64,000 nucleotides of DNA from positions 1,090,442 through 1,154,441 of the forward strand of contig NW_020194619.1 in NCBI RefSeq assembly GCF_002865645.1, written 5' to 3'. The stretch comes from Hyaloscypha bicolor E. Lineage: Eukaryota > Ascomycota > Leotiomycetes > Helotiales > Hyaloscyphaceae. The notes beneath the pieces were generated by a model, which did no database searches, was not told where the DNA came from, and worked only from the letters and a program-made list of their open reading frames with translations. The position numbers and the translations under genes were made by a program. Shown one piece after another: positions 46,201 to 57,476 of the stretch (position 1 is its first letter; each line of letters begins with the position of its first letter).

Positions 46201-48672
46201 ATTGATAGCTCGAGAAACATTCCACATGTAGTCTCGGCCATCGACCAGCCACTGGGCATAAACGCCGGTTCGGACAGGCGCAAAACTTCCAAAGCGGTTT
46301 TCTTTCGACCATGGTGTGGTACTCAACATGTAGTTTAAGGAATCCTCGAATTGCCGCAATTGGCGTTCGTTCTTTGCCAGAAGCTTGATCTTACGCTCCG
46401 AATTCTGTAATTTGAGGCTGTGATGCTGAGGGTGTTTTGCAGAGGTCCCGGCCGTCTCCATCATTTCCTTTTTGTCCATCTCCTTGAGTCTCCGGCGTTT
46501 CTGTCGGATTTCGAATTTCGGGTCCACAAGATAGACATCATATATGTGCATGTTTTCTGGAGAATCTACACAAACGATATAACTGTGTCTCACCAAAAAC
46601 CATTTGGGAGAGTGCCGGGCAAAGATGTTACTAGGCTTCAGCAGTCTTCTTACATCCAACCCATTTGCGGACTGGATGATAAGATATCCTTCCTTTCCGT
46701 GGTAACTGCCCTCCGCAGCTAGTCGAACTCCTAATGCAGACAACTCCAGAAATCGACATAGTCTATTACTGTCGGCTCTGAAGATGAGCCATCGGATCAT
46801 CTCTTGAAGGTATTGTTCGAGCCGTCTCCTTTGTTTCTCATTGTAGATCCTCGTTTGCTGCGACTGTTGTCCCATGCCAATAACAGCGCCGGTATTTGGG
46901 TCTTGTGGAGCCGCACTTGATTTCCTGCGAGTTCCTGCGAGGGAGGGTCGTCTCTTCTTTCGCTTTCTCTCATTCTCGCTATGAGTTGCTTCTCCAACAG
47001 TCTCATCCACACGAATGTTGTCAGCCTCATCTTCCTCACTCTCCCCCAGTCCACGCACACCTCTGAAGTAAGGAAAGGCTGATTTGGGGAAACGGGGTTG
47101 TTTCGGCCTCGAGTCGACATCACTTCTTAGCTGGATATATTTGTCGCTGCTGCCTTGAAGCTTGTACCGTAGATGCAAATTAGCAAAATCTCGCAATGAC
47201 CGATGAATAACCCATTTCATTCTGTTCAATCCGCTGCCATATTCAAGCTCGATTCGGAATACAAGATGACGTTCGCTTTCTGTAGGTTCCTCCACACTTG
47301 GTCTACTATCAGTAATGTGCAATTTCAGCTGCTCAAGAAGGACTGGAATACGCTTGTTGCCGTGCTCGTCCCTTTGGATCATGCTAGCCAACATAAGGGC
47401 TGCTGGGGCTCCAGCGCGCAATTCTGCCATCAATTCTGCCGACTTGAGATAATCGACTTTGTGCTCTTCCTTCTTCTGGCCCAACAACTTGAGTCCGTGC
47501 TTCAACATCCGCCATCGTTGGGCTCCAAAGGTTGTGGCACGTTCAGCGCCAAGGAACGGGCGCCTTGGAGTTTGTCCATCACCATCACTTTGGCCACCTC
47601 CAAGGCCTGTCATACGCCTGAACTGGCCGGGTCTTCTTGAGGTGGGCGTGCCATCAAGATCAGCCTGTTGTTGGCCACCATAACTTGCCCCTCGAGCTCC
47701 GGCGATCCATGAGCTCCCGCGTCTCCAAGCACTTTGGCCATTGAGTCGATCACGACCTTCGCCTTCAGACAGATGACCTCTCTGATCCAATGATCCGTCT
47801 GTTGCTCGCCGTGTAAGGAAGGGAATCTGGCGGCTGCTCCCGCCAGGAGAATCAGTTGCTCCCATACCCCGGACACGTGGTGTGTTAGGAGCTGTTTGGC
47901 TTCCGTTCGCAGTTTCTAGGGGCCGTCGGAACCGCCGCTTCTTCTTGGCTCGCGCTGCATCAGCAATATTCCCCTCGTCAGCTGTTTCTTCCGCATCAGC
48001 GTCAACATCACTCCCCTCCTCTTGTAAAGTATATGGTAAGCGTGTCGCACGCTCCGTTGTTGGTGAGAGAGGCGCAGAGCCTGTATCGTCTTCGAAGGAG
48101 TTTGCGGTGTTGCTTTGACTCCGGCTGTGAGTTTGTAGAGCACCTGTAGTTGCCAATGCCTTCAACTTTGACATGAGTGACTGACCACGCCGATCTTTGC
48201 TTGGGATCTCGCCATCTTCCCACGACTCTGATCTAACATGTGATGACGTTCCTGGGTCGGCTCTCGCAAACTGTACACTCCTCCTCCCAGGTGGTGTCGA
48301 TGTGCCAGCTGTTGCCGCAACTCCATCCTGGGAAAAAGAGCCAGGCGTATGTTTGAGAGCTGATTGCCTCGTAGGTGAATTGCTGCTTGAAACACCCGCC
48401 CCTGTCATAAAGGGAGGTCTTTGGCTCTCATGAGGAAATCCACCGTGAAAATAATCCACGGCATCAACGCCGGCCTTGCTTGTGCCGCCGTTTGCTGCCA
48501 GGACAGGAGGTGCGAAGTCGTGTGCAGCCCCAGGGAGTCCGTCGACGCTCAACTCTGTTCGCAGACCCGATTGCCGTGCATTTGCAGTCCCATTGGCATT
48601 CGAATGCACAGGCGACCCAGAACGGGGGCTTCTTGTCATTGGAGAAAGCGATTCATCGTTGCGTTGGGCCAT
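43219..48672 (-). CDS. phospholipase D (PX-PH-HKD type, PLD1/Spo14 family)
   Basis: 1,817 residues in one uninterrupted exon of 5.45 kb from ATG 48672; the frame reaches further upstream only to a TTG. After a ~460-residue disordered N-terminus come a PX domain (about 465-540), a PH domain (about 655-775), and two HKD catalytic motifs: His918-Lys920-Asp925 and His1223-Lys1225-Asp1230, the second in the HAKVIIVDD context. A long C-terminus ends in WLIKEELNSNWLYQVDQ. It hydrolyses phosphatidylcholine to phosphatidic acid and choline, with roles in membrane traffic and polarised growth in fungi. PX and PH target it to phosphoinositide membranes. The stop overlaps a GTGAGT sequence, so a short further exon cannot be excluded. 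Confidence 0.93.
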   Translation of the reverse strand: MAQRNDESLSPMTRSPRSGSPVHSNANGTANARQSGLRTELSVDGLPGAAHDFAPPVLAANGGTSKAGVDAVDYFHGGFPHESQRPPFMTGAGVSSSNSPTRQSALKHTPGSFSQDGVAATAGTSTPPGRRSVQFARADPGTSSHVRSESWEDGEIPSKDRRGQSLMSKLKALATTGALQTHSRSQSNTANSFEDDTGSAPLSPTTERATRLPYTLQEEGSDVDADAEETADEGNIADAARAKKKRRFRRPLETANGSQTAPNTPRVRGMGATDSPGGSSRQIPFLTRRATDGSLDQRGHLSEGEGRDRLNGQSAWRRGSSWIAGARGASYGGQQQADLDGTPTSRRPGQFRRMTGLGGGQSDGDGQTPRRPFLGAERATTFGAQRWRMLKHGLKLLGQKKEEHKVDYLKSAELMAELRAGAPAALMLASMIQRDEHGNKRIPVLLEQLKLHITDSRPSVEEPTESERHLVFRIELEYGSGLNRMKWVIHRSLRDFANLHLRYKLQGSSDKYIQLRSDVDSRPKQPRFPKSAFPYFRGVRGLGESEEDEADNIRVDETVGEATHSENERKRKKRRPSLAGTRRKSSAAPQDPNTGAVIGMGQQSQQTRIYNEKQRRRLEQYLQEMIRWLIFRADSNRLCRFLELSALGVRLAAEGSYHGKEGYLIIQSANGLDVRRLLKPSNIFARHSPKWFLVRHSYIVCVDSPENMHIYDVYLVDPKFEIRQKRRRLKEMDKKEMMETAGTSAKHPQHHSLKLQNSERKIKLLAKNERQLRQFEDSLNYMLSTTPWSKENRFGSFAPVRTGVYAQWLVDGRDYMWNVSRAINMAKDVIYIHDWWLSPQLYMRRPAAISQKWRLDRLLQKKARDGVKIFIIIYRNVEAAIPIDSEFTKFSMLDLHPNIFVQRSPNQFKKNQFFFAHHEKICVVDHTVAFVGGIDLCFGRWDTPQHSVVDDKPTGFEQSDLPKDADHCQLWPGKDYSNPRVQDFFQLNEPYAEMYDRSKTPRMPWHDIAMQVVGQPARDLTRHFVQRWNYVLRGRKPTRPTPFLLPPPDYNSADLEALGLTGTCEVQILRSASDWSLGLTEVEHSIMTAYCKMIEESEHFVYIENQFFITSCETMNTKIVNRIGDAIVERATRAYQSGESWRCVIIIPLMPGFQNTVEEAEGTSVRLIMQCQFRSICRGEGSIFGRLRTQGIEPEDFVQFYSLRTWGKIGPNKMLVTEQLYIHAKVIIVDDRIALIGSANINERSMLGVRDSECAAVVRDTDMLWSIMDGEPYLVGRFAHTLRMRLMREHLGLDVDEVMEEERRVELDREEEEYETRMNGIYDGNDSETDRAKAREAQSVLLPDQALRIANHERMRSFNHDVDWEEEGNPNVAPESYKSVTTDKRVIGNKAHAAEVDGEGPDQLKAAEKTGIVRGRDSVLADGGREVLVADIASEGKGTVSHPNRPHDRPPPVHHRGSDGSGSAGNDKVPPMPSFPRRTTDQLGLSQLSQLPALPITDDTDIGGPPVHLDATGRPAPKEFNPLTADIKIAHVDKDCMRDPLNDSFFEDTWRQIADNNTKIFRRVFRCNPDSEVTNWHEYGEFMAYAERLAQSQGGKSTEWEEQEAAGKSGPPGASSTAAGMAAVPVLSNLTEKINRHGQDDRPLGTVAEIAENAREDNAKRTDTGREGGMNGHLDGIDEKAELRAEEPASPILPAGDETFPSLDSTLLDTSTAAAETAPQPVTSTPAPRKTTFSSTTPTTNPATNGSANKGSGKRRRRGTTKNKFSGSDDLLSRQDAEELLGLVQGHLVFFPYDWLIKEELNSNWLYQVDQVAPLQI

Positions 48673-49322
48673 TTCCACCGCCCCCTGAACAACTCGATCC
48701 TCCGGCAGTATTGCCCCACGACTGGCGGAATATAGCAATTGGTCTGGCCCCTCGTGGGACTCTTCTTGCAATGCTAAAGAACAGATATCGCGTTCATGGC
48801 GGTCCGAATAACTTCTGGGTACCTGTCGGTGTGAAGCTGTTTGTTGGCTGTTTCGAGTGTGCTGTGTTAGCTCGCCGAGAATGCCGCAGGATGTGCTGTT
48901 GTAGAACCTAATTGGCGGCTGTGCTGAAAGAAAAATAGATGTGATGCTTTGGCGAGAGGGAGAAATGTCTGCGAGCGTTCGGAGATGTTTCGATGTTTAA
49001 TTGCGCAGTGCTGGCGTGGAAATCGTGTTGTCCAGCAGTCCTAATTTCCCACATCAGATCGTCCCATGACGTGCATCGTTCCGAGGCTCGACGGGGGGTG
49101 CTTGACCGAATGTCTTGGCCCAACGACCGTTTACTCGCTTTACTTCTCCCCATCAAGCTCCAAGCTACTCATAGAGATTTCTGAATCCTTTTCCGTTTGA
49201 ATATGTGAGGCTCAGAGTCTGGTTGTAGATTACACCGTCTCTTACTCAAGTTCCCGAAGTATTGTAAAAGCTCTCTCCACTTCATCCTCCCACTTGTCCA
49301 TCACCAAGCCACAGAGAGGGCA
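48673..49322. other. divergent promoter region
   Basis: About 650 bp between the PLD start and the alpha/beta-hydrolase start. A TTTAG acceptor-like site just above the PLD start suggests a possible 5' UTR intron. No gene seen. Confidence 0.45.
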
Positions 49323-50674
49323 ATGGCGACCCCCAATCCACTCGAGAAGACTCACTCCGAGTCACCTGCACCTATTTCCGAAAAAACGTTCCACATTGCT
49401 GGTATTCTGGCTGTGGTTCATGGTCTCGCGGAGCTCGCGCCATCATGCAAGTCCGTATCAGTTCTTTGGCTCTTGCATGGCAGACTTGGGAGTAAAGATG
49501 ACATGGCCAGTACCGCGAACAAATGCATAAATGATTGGAATCAACGACCATCATCTGACAGAAAGGTTGGTCTCATTGCTGTGGCATTTGATCAGAGAAA
49601 CCATGGGAGGAGGGAGGTGCAGAGGGCAGCGAATCAAACGTGGAGAGACGGAAACGTGAGGCATGCTCAGGATATGTTCAGGTCCAGATTTCCCTCCTTG
49701 CTCGTAATAAGTACAACGGCTAACACTCTGTCAGCATATTCCATGGCACAGCTCTTGACACGAGTTTGCTAATAGATCACCTTGGGTCGTATGTCTTTCA
49801 TGCTGCTGACGCACCATCGATTGACCAGCACTTAGTGCTCGGTGTCTCCCTGGGTGGACATGCCGCATGGCAGGTTTTTTTCAACGAACCACGAGTCACT
49901 GCTGCTGTGGTGATAATAGGATGTCCGGATTATATCCGTGAGTTTTTTTCTTTTGCATTGTAATCTTACAATCAAGGCGCATTATTATTCTAAATCTGGT
50001 GGAAGGTTAAGGAGTTGCTAAAGTGTCTCGGAGCAATATCAGAAGCTATCGCGCTGGAAGTGTCAGCGACCGGCCGTATGTACATCAAAGCTCAGTGATA
50101 CAGTTTCTCAAGTCCACTTTCTATTATGTTACCTTTCATGTTTTTCCAAGCAAGTTCCTCCCTGAATGACCATGGACTTTGACACCACGAACTTGACTGA
50201 CGCCAACCAGGTGTTATGACTGACCGAGCAAGGCTTTCCAAGCTCGAAACATACAAATCGTCAAATGGAGCCGAATTTCTCGGCAGCAAAGACTTCCCTA
50301 CAGCCCTTATCTCCAGCATCCAAAAGTGGGATCCACGAGGTCTTCTCTTCGGGGCTTCCGAGATCAACCCAAATCCATCTGAAAAGGAGCAAGCTCGTCT
50401 CGGCAAGATCCTGGATTCGAAAATCAAAGGAAAACAGATTCTTGTCTGCTCTGGTGGTGACGACAAACTCGTTCCATACCATTGTGCTGAGCCATTCATG
50501 AAGTTTTTGAATAATGCCACCACTGGGTGGTATAAGGGTGGTAATGTTTATGTTGAAGATAATGTGTACCCGGGGATTGGGCATGCTTACAGTGAGGGCA
50601 TGGTCAACGATACTACGAGGTTTGTAAGTGATATTTTGGCGGGAACACCCATCAAGCCAACATCCAAGATGTAG
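49323..50674 (+). CDS. alpha/beta-hydrolase fold protein
   Basis: Exons 49323-49681, 49735-49937 and 50211-50674 give 341 residues. The nucleophile elbow GVSLGGH (Ser158) and the C-terminal catalytic His region (GIGHAYSEGM) show a serine hydrolase; a DDKLVP block fits the acid-residue loop. Oxyanion-type residues lie near WLLHGRLG. Substrate unknown. The first intron uses GTCCAG as donor, which joins DMF and SIFHGTALD cleanly. The second intron is unusually long for this window (273 nt) but restores frame exactly at PDYI/RVMTDR. The ATG context is good. Confidence 0.8.
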
Positions 50675-50950
50675 TAAACAGTCTCCCGATGCCCCTCAAA
50701 ACTAAAAGCATTTGGTCGCAAGAGATTCAGATCAAGCTTCTATTATTCTGCATCTGTGACTTGAATTTCCCTTCTCAATAATGAATGTATCTTCTTAAAC
50801 ATAGGTAGCGGGCCACTTCTATATCAAGAATAGCCTATAGGTCCGATCCGCGTCCCTTGCATGACCTCCGCTCCGCACCGCCTTGGTGGCCGTGTCCTAA
50901 CGCGATTCAGCTAGACCTTCCAATACTTCAGGCCCACCGTTCACAACACA

Positions 50951-51781
50951 ATGTCATCTTCGTCTCCAACCCCAAAGCCAACCCACTTGGTTCTCGTATG
51001 CTGTCACGGAATTTATATCGGTGGTCCCACCCACGGTCTCGATGAAAAAGAGTGGCTTCTTGCCCCCTTCCAAAAAGGTGAGACGCCGACGTTTATCAAG
51101 CACGCCCAAGCAGGGCTCTCTATCCTGTCTTCCTCCCCTCCACACTCCACCGCCTTAATCTTCTCTGGCTCTAAAACGCGACCGGAGATAGAAAAGTCAG
51201 AAGCTCAATCATACCTCGATATTTGCGTGTGCAATGATTTCTGGAACATTGTTAGAAAGGAAGATGTGGAAGGAAGGATCTTACTAGAAGAGCAGGCTTT
51301 GGACAGTTTTGCGAACGTGATGTTTTCGATATTGATGTTCTGGAAACAGACCGGACATTTTCCTGAGAAAATCACGATTGTGAGTCATGGATTTAAGGAG
51401 GAAAGATTTATGGAGTTGCACGTTCCGGCAATTAGGTTTCCGAGCGAGAAGGTGGTGGTTTTGGGGATTGACCCTGAGTATATGACGGAGGGAAGTGAGG
51501 GTTATGATGAGGTGAGAGCGGAGGAGGTTAGGAGAGGGTCGAGAGAGATGGGCTATGGAGAGTGGGAAAGGGATCCGTTGGGCTTTGGGGGCGTTTTGAG
51601 TGGGAAGAGGAGGGGGAGAAATCCTTGGGGGGTGAGTCAGGGGTGGTTTGAGAGGAGGGAGGAGAGGGAGAGGTCTGGGGTGAAGAGTATGCTGAGGATT
51701 GGTGAAGCGGGGTTTGAAGAGGAGTTTTTGACGGACGGGAGGCAGCCTTGGGAGGATGACGGAGGAAGGGAAGGCGAATGA
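50951..51781 (+). CDS. DUF218-domain protein
   Basis: 276 residues in one exon from ATG 50951. The N-terminal [13 protein letters not shown], the central [23 protein letters not shown] block and [21 protein letters not shown] match fungal DUF218 proteins (YdcF-like Rossmann-type fold). The C-terminus is charged, rich in Glu, Arg and Gly. No signal peptide or TM is evident. Biochemical role unknown. It begins about 280 bp after the preceding gene's stop on the same strand. Confidence 0.8.
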   Translation: MSSSSPTPKPTHLVLVCCHGIYIGGPTHGLDEKEWLLAPFQKGETPTFIKHAQAGLSILSSSPPHSTALIFSGSKTRPEIEKSEAQSYLDICVCNDFWNIVRKEDVEGRILLEEQALDSFANVMFSILMFWKQTGHFPEKITIVSHGFKEERFMELHVPAIRFPSEKVVVLGIDPEYMTEGSEGYDEVRAEEVRRGSREMGYGEWERDPLGFGGVLSGKRRGRNPWGVSQGWFERREERERSGVKSMLRIGEAGFEEEFLTDGRQPWEDDGGREGE

Positions 51782-52813
51782 ACTGTTAAATGGGTGATAT
51801 TGCTCGGACATATCTGGCGAATTTGTGAAGATGCTCGACGGCGAAGTGCTGAGATTGTTTTCAAGGACCCTTCATACTAGGGTGAATACTTCTCTTCATG
51901 CTCCCAAAATTGAGACAAGAAAACATCAGTAAGCGCTGCGCTAGGCTTACACCTGCCTGGAGGGTATCCAGAGAAGATAATACCGCTATTCAACGATATT
52001 TACTCAATTACATTTTCACACCGACAGTTTCTTTTATGCACTCAACCAGATTCAACTCAAAATCCGAGAACAACGAGTATCCGTTAAACCTTGAATGGGC
52101 TCGAGCCAGTCTCACGACGCGTTTAGATCGGAGTTATGCTGGTAGAGACTGTAGGAAATGAAGAAATTATTTCTCCACAATTGCATACCCCTCTTAAAGT
52201 GAGGAGAAGTAGAACATGGGACGCAACAAGATTTGCTCTAGATAACTTGTCACACTGCTCTTCTAGTCTTCTAGTCTGCCTAACGAGCGGTTAGGATCAG
52301 TACCACAGGCTGCCGGTACAACGAGAGCCGGAGCCTATTGACGTGAAATGAGAAGAGAGTGTGAAACATAATCTTACTACTTTGCTGGCTGCGCGTGCAG
52401 AAAACGCTCGTGCAGCTATTGGCCGTATCTTGGGGTCTTCAGAACCTCTGATGCAGCGATACAGATCCCGGGGCCAAGTCTAAGGGGTACATGGCGGATT
52501 CAACCGGCAGCCTGATATCCTGGATGTGACAGAAACCTGAGTACTATTTTAAAAGGTAGCCATGATACGAAGGTACGGCGGTGCTTCGTGCAATACCGAA
52601 TTATGAAAAAGAAAGAAGAAGGGGTTTGAAATTGGGAAGACTTGTCCGAATGCTCGTGCTTTCGGTGACAAAGACATCCGAAAGCAGTTTAAGCTTGAAA
52701 AAAAAGGAGTGAAATGATACTAGCGGCCGCGTCCAAGGTACCCCGGTCGATTGAGATTCAAATCGTTCGAAACTTCCACCGAGTCACCAAGCAGGTGGGA
52801 AACAACCACCACG
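51782..52813. other. intergenic, nothing recognised
   Basis: About 1 kb, moderately AT-rich. A short plus frame at 51898-52161 has no signature. Confidence 0.45.
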
Positions 52814-53361
52814 ATGGCTTCGACTCCTGACCCCATCTCGGTGTTGTTCGTGTGCTTGGGAAACATTTGTCGTTCTACAATGGCCGAGGCAATTTTCAGA
52901 TCCATGGTATCAAAGCCTCCGTATTTAGGATTGATATCCGTGATTGATAGCTGTGGTACTGGGGCATATCATACTGGAAGCAGCCCGGATTCCAGAACCA
53001 TGTCGACACTCGAGGACAAGGGAATTACAGATTATGATCATGCAGCTCGAAAGGCAAGTGGAAGTATTTTTAGACAAGGATCGGCGCTGACCTCTTAAAG
53101 ATTCATACTTCAGACTTCCAGAAGTTTGACTTCATCTTTGCTATGGATAGAGACAACCTTCGAGACCTGCAAAGAATCCATCAGCGAGCTGGTGGCAAGG
53201 CAACTGTCAAGTTGTTTGGAGAATTCAGTGGGAAGAAACGTGCGGAAGAAGTTGACGATCCTTACTACGGAGGAAGGGATGGCTTTGAGGAGGCTTACCA
53301 GCAACTCACGCGGTTCACAAGGAACTTCTTGAAAGAGACATTTCCAGATATCGACGCTTGA
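52814..53361 (+). CDS. low-molecular-weight protein tyrosine phosphatase
   Basis: Exons 52814-53053 and 53101-53361 give 166 residues, the usual LMW-PTP length. The P-loop VCLGNICRS carries the nucleophile Cys14 and Arg20; DPYYGG near the C-terminus carries the general acid Asp133. It removes phosphate from phosphotyrosine in the cytosol (yeast Ltp1, human ACP1 group). The intron has a GC-AG border (donor AAG|GCAAGT at 53054) and 47 nt; reading through instead gives a stop in the middle of the domain. A GT donor a few bases further breaks the frame. Upstream in-frame codons do not belong to the family; start ATG 52814. Confidence 0.92.
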
Positions 53362-54267
53362 AGATATCTTGATGACACAGACGGAAATAAGGAAGAGGCT
53401 CTGCTTGGGAACTCGCAAGGGCAATACTAGCTATTCACAGCCTCGTGACTTGTCTCAGACGCAAGGCATCTGCAGTGGCGGGGTAATACTGACTGCCGAG
53501 GCGTTTGAGCGTTGTAATTCCGATCGATGATGAGGAAAAATGAAAAAACGGCAGGTCTAGAGACAAATCTTGTTCGTGACTTGACCTGGTCGCCCTCGGG
53601 TCTCAGCCAAGGCAAAGGAACACAGCCTCAGCGATGATGATGCGTCGACCCCCCTTAATTGGCTGTGGCTGTGCCACTCAGCTGATGATCCGGCGCTGCG
53701 ATCGCAGCGTCGCGTCGGGACTAGAAATAGAAAATAATCTGTAATAATAATGGAGACATGGTTGCTGGCTAGCCCCGCCACGGTTGCTAGCTGCGAGCTG
53801 CGTGCTGCTGCATGCAAAACGGCCTCGTCCGCGACTCTGCAGAGTAATATTGTATGTAAAGGAACCGAAACACGAGACGATTTCCAGATAGACTCTCCTT
53901 CTCTCCTTCTCGTCGCTTGCGCTTCTGGTCTATTTTAAAGAAAACCCCCATCCCTTCTCCGAACGTCATCCAGCAAGTTATGCCAGTTCCATCAAACTGA
54001 AACTCCAGCCGCGGCTTGGCAAGCAAATCACAGCAGCAGATCCCCTGCATCCAACTTTCGCGGCCTCCTGAAACGACCTCCCTCCACACACTGTACTGAG
54101 GTATCATCGGAGAACTCGATTGCAACGCTGAATCAGAGTTCAAGCTGCGCAACTGGCAAAAAGAATAGGGGCACATTCGCACCAGAGTCCCATTGAGCCC
54201 AGTGCATTCTTCGCCAGCCCCGACAACAACCATCCTCCAACCACGCACACCCCCGCCGAGAACGGGG
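53362..54267. other. intergenic; promoter of the chitin synthase gene
   Basis: About 900 bp. A minus frame at 53787-54299 overlaps the chitin synthase leader and has no signature. No gene called. Confidence 0.45.
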
Positions 54268-57200
54268 ATGTCATATGATAGACTAGGTACGTCTCTCAAT
54301 TTCGGCGCAACTTTTGAGCTTCATAAGCTTTTCGTTAGAGTGCCCACGTTGTGAATGTGCCACTGCCATTCACCCAACATACGCGGCGTGAACTCTCTTG
54401 AGCGCAACATCCAACCTCTTCCTGCGCGGCGCACAGAAACTTCCTTGAGGGAAGCTCACGATTTTCAAACACAGCCCTCCTGCTTAGTAGAGGAGCGAGT
54501 TTTCTCTTCTTTCTGCGGCACAGTCTGCGACTTGAGTAACCACCACCCTCTAACACATCTCGAATTCAACAGACCACCCGGGCCAAGGCCGTCAAGACGA
54601 ATATTACAGTATGAATAATCGACCGGGACGAACGCCTTCGCCTGGGCATCCAGTAAATCAAGGCTATCAACTTGAAGATACTGGACCCTATGGCAGACCC
54701 GGCGGATCTCCTGGACCTGGCAGACACAATCTAGAGATTCCTATGGGTCCTGGACGCCATACTCCAAGTGACCGATTACAGGCGCAGCCTACAGTGAGTC
54801 TCTATTCAGATCAACAACAGAAGAATTTGCGCTGACTGGGCACAACAGTACTCGGTCGAAAACATCAACAACTCATATGGGCACAATGAAGAGTATGAGC
54901 AAAGCTACCCCCTCGACCCGAACCACAATTATCAACAAGACTACGCCATAAACCCACAAGCTCATCACGACCAATACTATAATCCACCATACCAACCTTC
55001 ACCACACGAAGAGCACCCCTTGACCACCTACCCTTCGAACGCGGCGGACCCGTATTTCAACCATGAAGAAGAACACCGTCCAATTCTCCAGGCGCAGGAC
55101 ACCGGCTACGGACCAGACCCCCATAGTGCTCCAGGATATTCAGACTACGATGGAGCTCATGGCCCCGAGCCATCAGCGACACCAGTCCCTGCGCTCAAAC
55201 GTTATAAGACCGTGAAGGAGGTGCAATTATTCAATGGCAATCTCGTCCTTGACTGTCCGATCCCACCAAAGCTTCTGAATATGGTACCACATGCTCAACC
55301 GCCTGAGAGGGATGAATTCACACATATGCGATACTCAGCAGCAACTTGTGACCCCAGCGAGTTCTTCGAAGAGCGCTTCACTCTCAGACAGAAGCTTTTC
55401 GCAAAGCCAAGACACACAGAACTGTTTATTGTGGTTACTATGTATAATGAAGACGATATTCTCTTTGCCCGAACAATGAGCGGTGTGTTCAAGAATGTTG
55501 AATACATGTGCTCCCGCAAGGACAGCAAGACCTGGGGAAAGGATGCGTGGAAGAAGATAGTGGTCTGCGTTGTCAGTGATGGTCGTGCCAAGATCAACGA
55601 GAGAACGAAGGCTGTGTTGGCAGGTATGGGAGTGTACCAGGACGGAATTGCCAAGCAACAAGTCAATGGAAAGGACGTGACAGCACATATTTACGAATAC
55701 ACCACGCAGGTCGGTATTTCGGTCAAGAAGGATCTAGTTGAGCTTCGCCCAAAGCAGCAGCCGGTGCAGATGCTCTTCTGTCTGAAGGAAAAGAATCAGA
55801 AGAAGATCAACTCGCACAGATGGTTCTTCCAAGCATTCGGACGTGTTTTAGATCCAAATATTTGTGTTCTCATCGATGCGGGTACCAAGCCAGGAAAAGA
55901 CTCCATCTACCACCTTTGGAAAGCTTTCGACTTGGAGCCTATGTGCGCTGGTGCCTGTGGAGAGATCAAAGCAATGTTGGGACCTGGAGGGAAGAATCTG
56001 CTCAATCCGCTTGTGGCCACGCAGAATTTTGAATACAAGATGAGCAATATCTTGGACAAGCCGCTGGAATCTGCTTTTGGTTTCATTTCAGTCTTGCCAG
56101 GTGCTTTTTCTGCCTATCGATTCGTAGCCCTGCAAAACGACAAGGCCGGAAATGGACCACTCGAGAAGTACTTTGCTGGTGAGAAGATGCACGGTGCCAA
56201 CGCCGGCATCTTCACGGCCAACATGTACCTCGCTGAGGATCGTATTCTCTGTTTTGAGCTGGTTTCAAAACGCAACTGCCACTGGATTCTTCAATACGTC
56301 AAATCTGCTACTGGCGAAACAGACGTACCAGACACCATGGCTGAGCTGATTCTCCAACGACGAAGATGGTTGAACGGTAGTTTCTTCGCAGCCGTGTACG
56401 CCTTGGCACATTTCTACCAGCTCTTCCGAAGCGACCACAGCTTCTTGCGGAAAATCATGTTCTTGATAGAATTCACGTACACAACTATTAGCATGATCTT
56501 TGCGTGGTTCGCCATCGGCAATTTCTTCCTAGTTTTCCACATCCTGACGACCTCCCTTGGATCAAGTATTCTTCTTGGCCAGGTTGGAAATATTCTTGGT
56601 GTTGTCTTCGAGTGGATGTATCTCTTCACTCTCCTCACCTGTTTCATTTTGGCGTTGGGTAATCGGCCGCAAGGAACTAACAAGGCTTACATGTCCATGG
56701 TCTATTTCTGGGCTTTCATAATGATGTGAGTTTCAGTCCCCCTATGAATTTTGAGAATTATACTGACTCCTTCCAGCTACCTAATGTTTGCGTCGGTCTT
56801 CATTACCGTAAAATCCATCCAACAGGAAGTCAGAGACCACCAATTCACGGTTTCCGACATTCTCAAAAACCAAATTTTCTACACGCTAATTATCTCCCTG
56901 GCATCCACCTACCTCCTTTGGTTCGTGGTCTCCTTCCTGTTCTTCGACCCGTGGCACATGTTTACCTCCTTCCTCCAATACCTCCTCCTGACCCCAACGT
57001 ACATCAACATCCTCAACGTCTACGCCTTCTGCAACACCCACGACATTACGTGGGGCACAAAGGGTGATGACAAAGCCGAGAAGCTCCCGTCCGCAACCCT
57101 CAAGCCTGGCGGAAAAGTCGACGTCAACATCCCCACGGACGACGGCGACCTGAATGCCCAATATGAAGCCGAGATGCGCAAGATCGTCTCAAAAGCTCCC

Positions 57201-57476
57201 CCGGAGAAGCGCGTCCACTCTGCCTCAGAAATCCAAGAAGATTACTACAAGTCTTTCAGATCGTTCGTCGTTATCTTCTGGCTGGTGTGCAACTTTGCTC
57301 TCGTGGCCGTCGTCCTCAGCACCGCTGGTCTTGAGCGTGTAGCTACGAGCACAAACGGAACGAGCAGGAGCGCTATCTACCTGGCCGTCGTCCTCTGGTC
57401 CGTTGCAGGCCTCTCGGCATTCAAGTTTATCGGCGCTATGTGGTTCCTGATCGTCAGGATGTTTAGAGGAGTCTGA
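54268..57476 (+). CDS. chitin synthase, class I/II
   Basis: Proposed exons 54268-54286, 54597-54793, 54849-56725 and 56777-57476, 930 residues. The N-terminal ~190 residues are Pro/Gly/Tyr/Gln-rich; the glycosyltransferase 2 domain follows, with MYNEDD, DAGT and the signature QRRRW (residues 575-579); then about seven TM helices. It polymerises UDP-GlcNAc into chitin at the plasma membrane or septum. The 19-nt first exon encodes MSYDRL and joins after a 310-nt intron to [11 protein letters not shown], which fits the MxYxRL-DxY start of fungal class I/II enzymes. The alternative is a single start at ATG 54611 (919 residues). The core from 54849 is certain. Confidence 0.92.

Noticed and set aside
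53787..54299. 170-codon minus-strand frame
   Set aside because: Antisense to the chitin synthase leader and first exon; no signature.
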